From: Lactobacillus huangpiensis
Lineage (GTDB): Bacteria; Bacillota; Bacilli; Lactobacillales; Lactobacillaceae
DNA: 64,000 nt
Assembly: GCF_019972815.1 (NCBI RefSeq)
Contig: NZ_BPPA01000001.1
Span: 310,001 to 374,000, forward strand
Reading direction: 5' to 3'
In this document: piece by piece, positions 61,747-64,000 of the stretch
Position numbering within the stretch: the stretch's first letter is position 1
How the letters are laid out: every line of letters begins with the position of its first letter
Notes under the pieces: generated by a model
What the model was told of the DNA's origin: nothing
The model's input: the letters and a program-made list of their open reading frames with translations, nothing else
The model's database searches: none
Position numbers and translations under genes: made by a program

Positions 61747-63492
61747 GTGTTCAGTCTATTCATATTATTATCAGAACGCCTGGGTATTATTATGATTCTG
61801 GCGTTTCTCCTTGTTAACATGCGCTTTTTTAGGGATTTAATTGAAAAAAGAACCTTAAAATCGCAAATCTGGTTATTTATCATTTTTTCACTCTTCGTTG
61901 TCATTGCCAATCTCACTGGTGTAGAAATTTCGAGTTCAAAAGAAATAGTTACCCCACTTATTCTGACAGAATTACCCCAGTCTGACTCAATAGCAAATAC
62001 CAGGATGTTGGTTATCACTACCGCCAGTCTGACTGCTGGACCCTATGTAGGACTTCTAGTTGGTTTAGTGGGTGGTTTACACCGTGTGATTTTTGGTGGC
62101 TTTTCGGATTATTTTTATATTGTCAGTTCTGTTCTAATCGGATATTTAATTGGCGTTTTAGGTGATAAGGTTAAGAAAAATAACTTGTATCCTTCTACTT
62201 TTTGGGTAGCAGTTTTATCTTTTTTAGCAGAACTAATTCAGATGGCCTTTATTTTTGCATTCCATGGTTTCGGCTTGATCAAATTAATTTTTGTACCCAT
62301 GATATTATTAAACACAATTGGCTCTTGCTTGTTCATAGAAATTTTGAAAACCTATTTATCAAATGAGCGTCAACTACGGGCTGTGCAAACTAAAGATGTT
62401 TTGGAATTGGCTAATAAAACATTGCCTTATTTTCGTCATGGTCTCGACTTTGATTCTGCAGAGCATGTCTGTAAAATTATCAAAAAATACACTAATTTTG
62501 ATGCCGTAGGCTTAACTGATCGTGTTAATGTACTGGCTCATGTTGGCGCGGGACAAGATCACCACATTGCTGGTGAGCCCGTAATAACTGATTTATCAAA
62601 AACGGTTATTGCTTCGGGACATGAAAAACTGGCACATTCAAAAGAAGAAATTGGTTGTCCTCATCCGAATTGTCCATTAACATCCGCTATCGTTTGTCCA
62701 CTGCAAGTAAATAAAAAAACGATTGGAGCACTAAAACTGTACTTTTGTGCTGAACAAGAAATGACTGTGGTCGAAGAAAATCTGGTTCGCGGTTTGGCTA
62801 TGATTTTTTCTGGACAACTGGCTATTGGTATTGCAGAACAGCAGACCAGTTTGGTAAATGAAGCAGAAATACGAGCATTACAAGTGCAAATTAATCCGCA
62901 TTTTTTCTTTAATGCAATTAATACAATTGGAGCCTTAATGAGGGTTAACGTTAGCGAGGCTCACAGAGCATTAATGCAGCTTAGTACCTTTTTTAGATTA
63001 AGCTTGAAAAATGGTCAGGCAAAAGAAATTACCCTTGATCAGGAAAAAAGATATGTTAGTGCTTATACCGGAATTGAAGAGCTGCGTTTTCCACATAAAT
63101 TTACAATTAACTATCAAATTAGTGTGCCTGATAGTACGTTGCTGCCATCATTTTGTTTACAAATTTTTGTGGAAAATGCTATTAAGCATGCTTTTAAAGG
63201 TAGAAAAACTGGTAACAAAATTGTCATTAATTTAAGTCAAAAAAATGATTACTTACAGATTTTAGTTAGTGATAATGGTGTAGGTATTAAACCGGAAATT
63301 TTAAAAAGACTGGGTCAAGAACCAATAAGTGAATCTGGCGGCAGCGGTACAGCACTTTATAATTTAAATAAACGGCTGATAGGCCTATATGGCACTAATA
63401 GTCAATTGCATATCAAAACTGGTGAGAGTGGAACGACTTTTCAAACCGAGATACCACTAAAACAAGCTGAAAAAAATGATTTTGAAGGTTAA
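61747..63492 (+). CDS. lytS: LytS-type sensor histidine kinase
   Basis: A 581-residue membrane sensor. It starts at GTG 61747, six bases after GGAG, giving MFSLFILLSERLGIIMILAF, which matches LytS starts; a TTG 12 bases upstream overlaps the ribosome binding site. Six membrane segments of the 5TMR-LYT type fill about 1-195, followed by a GAF domain (about 220-355, with GCPHPNCPLTSAIVCPL) and the LytS-type kinase core with phospho-acceptor H385 in QINPHFFFNAINTI and an ATPase domain with VENAIKHA and NKIVINLS..D..DNGVGI. LytS systems sense membrane potential or pyruvate and control LrgAB/CidAB-type holins. Confidence 0.94.
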   Translation: MFSLFILLSERLGIIMILAFLLVNMRFFRDLIEKRTLKSQIWLFIIFSLFVVIANLTGVEISSSKEIVTPLILTELPQSDSIANTRMLVITTASLTAGPYVGLLVGLVGGLHRVIFGGFSDYFYIVSSVLIGYLIGVLGDKVKKNNLYPSTFWVAVLSFLAELIQMAFIFAFHGFGLIKLIFVPMILLNTIGSCLFIEILKTYLSNERQLRAVQTKDVLELANKTLPYFRHGLDFDSAEHVCKIIKKYTNFDAVGLTDRVNVLAHVGAGQDHHIAGEPVITDLSKTVIASGHEKLAHSKEEIGCPHPNCPLTSAIVCPLQVNKKTIGALKLYFCAEQEMTVVEENLVRGLAMIFSGQLAIGIAEQQTSLVNEAEIRALQVQINPHFFFNAINTIGALMRVNVSEAHRALMQLSTFFRLSLKNGQAKEITLDQEKRYVSAYTGIEELRFPHKFTINYQISVPDSTLLPSFCLQIFVENAIKHAFKGRKTGNKIVINLSQKNDYLQILVSDNGVGIKPEILKRLGQEPISESGGSGTALYNLNKRLIGLYGTNSQLHIKTGESGTTFQTEIPLKQAEKNDFEG

Positions 63493-63505
63493 GAGGGAGC
63501 TAAAA

Positions 63506-64000
63506 ATGAGAATTTTAGTAGTTGATGATGAACCATTAGCCCGCACTGAATTATCTTATTTGATCAAAAAAAGTTCAGTTTTAAATAAACAAAATATTAA
63601 ACTCTATGAAGCAGAAGATATTAAAGAAGCACAGGGAACTTTGCTTAAGTATAAAATTGATTTGCTATTCTTAGATATTTCACTTAATGAAGAAAATGGC
63701 TTTGAGTTGGCCGATGAATTGAAACAACTGAGTTATTCACCGATGATTGTATTTGCTACAGCGTACGATAACTATGCTGTGAAGGCTTTTGATGTTGGTG
63801 CACTTGACTATGTTCTGAAACCATTCGAACAAGAGAGGGTTGATCAGGCACTGCAAAAGGCTGTGAAAGTTTTAAACAGTCAAAATAACAATTCTGTGCA
63901 GGCTCAAAAAGCGGAAAGTGACGTTCTTAGTATTGAGCTTGAGGATCGCAATGTTGTTATTAAGAAACTGGAAGTAATAGCTGCAACGGTTAATAATGGT
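63506..64000 (+). CDS. lytR: LytR/AlgR-type response regulator, cut by the window end
   Basis: At least 165 residues. The receiver domain (1-125) has the acidic pocket VVDDEP, phospho-acceptor D57 in LLFLDISL, and Lys in LDYVLKPFE. The LytTR DNA-binding domain begins near residue 140 and is truncated at base 64000. AGAGGGAG precedes ATG 63506. It lies 13 bases after lytS and is cotranscribed as its partner. Confidence 0.93.
   Translation, partial: MRILVVDDEPLARTELSYLIKKSSVLNKQNIKLYEAEDIKEAQGTLLKYKIDLLFLDISLNEENGFELADELKQLSYSPMIVFATAYDNYAVKAFDVGALDYVLKPFEQERVDQALQKAVKVLNSQNNNSVQAQKAESDVLSIELEDRNVVIKKLEVIAATVNNG

Overview
The window looks like a chromosomal segment of an S-layer-bearing Lactobacillus of the acidophilus/helveticus/crispatus type. 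The evidence is low-GC DNA, strong AGGAGG-type ribosome binding sites, an S-layer protein gene with the long structured leader typical of that group, several proteins carrying lactobacillar SLAP cell-wall domains, a type II nucleoside deoxyribosyltransferase very close to the L. leichmannii enzyme as I remember it, and PepO, Kup and LytS/LytR homologues. I see no rRNA, tRNA, CRISPR array or intact insertion sequence. The species call is from memory of families, not from a search.

Left part (1-7.5 kb), a patchy accessory region: an HNH endonuclease gene broken by a frame change, two small membrane proteins, an ABC exporter flanked by two copies of the same promoter-plus-gene-start (one in front of an intact glutamine amidotransferase, the other a 5' remnant), a 30-codon holin-like toxin gene with paired hairpins (candidate type I toxin-antitoxin locus), then nucleoside deoxyribosyltransferase, a protein tyrosine phosphatase and a universal stress protein. 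From 7.5 to 12.6 kb lies a phosphonate/phosphate-type ABC import operon (phnD, phnD2, phnC, phnE1, phnE2). Each phnD copy is preceded by a small leader ORF ending inside an intrinsic terminator, which suggests attenuation.

Middle (12.6-45 kb), cell envelope and housekeeping: tag, a metallophosphoesterase, an asparagine-synthase-like amidotransferase followed by D-aspartate ligase (together the D-Asx peptidoglycan cross-bridge), an MFS transporter, pepO, kup, a DUF1659/DUF2922 pair, the S-layer gene, two probable competence regulators (ComK-like and a ComX/SigH-like sigma factor), two SLAP-anchored murein hydrolases, a cation/proton antiporter with an RCK domain, a SLAP protein with a 36-bp tandem repeat tail, an oxidoreductase, two paralogous secreted proteins, gpmA, a divergent second LepA governed by a TetR regulator, asparaginase, and a cupin/carboxymuconolactone-decarboxylase pair behind a MerR-type 19-bp-spacer promoter.

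Right part (45-64 kb): a cluster of four fumarate-reductase-superfamily flavoproteins with a LysR regulator and an MFS carrier. None keeps the full set of fumarate reductase catalytic residues and two carry ApbE-type FMN attachment motifs, in opposite domain orders, so this is the best candidate for an undescribed reductive pathway. It is followed by adenosine deaminase, a ThrE-type exporter, the fructose operon fruR-fruK-fruA and a LytS/LytR two-component system cut by the window end.
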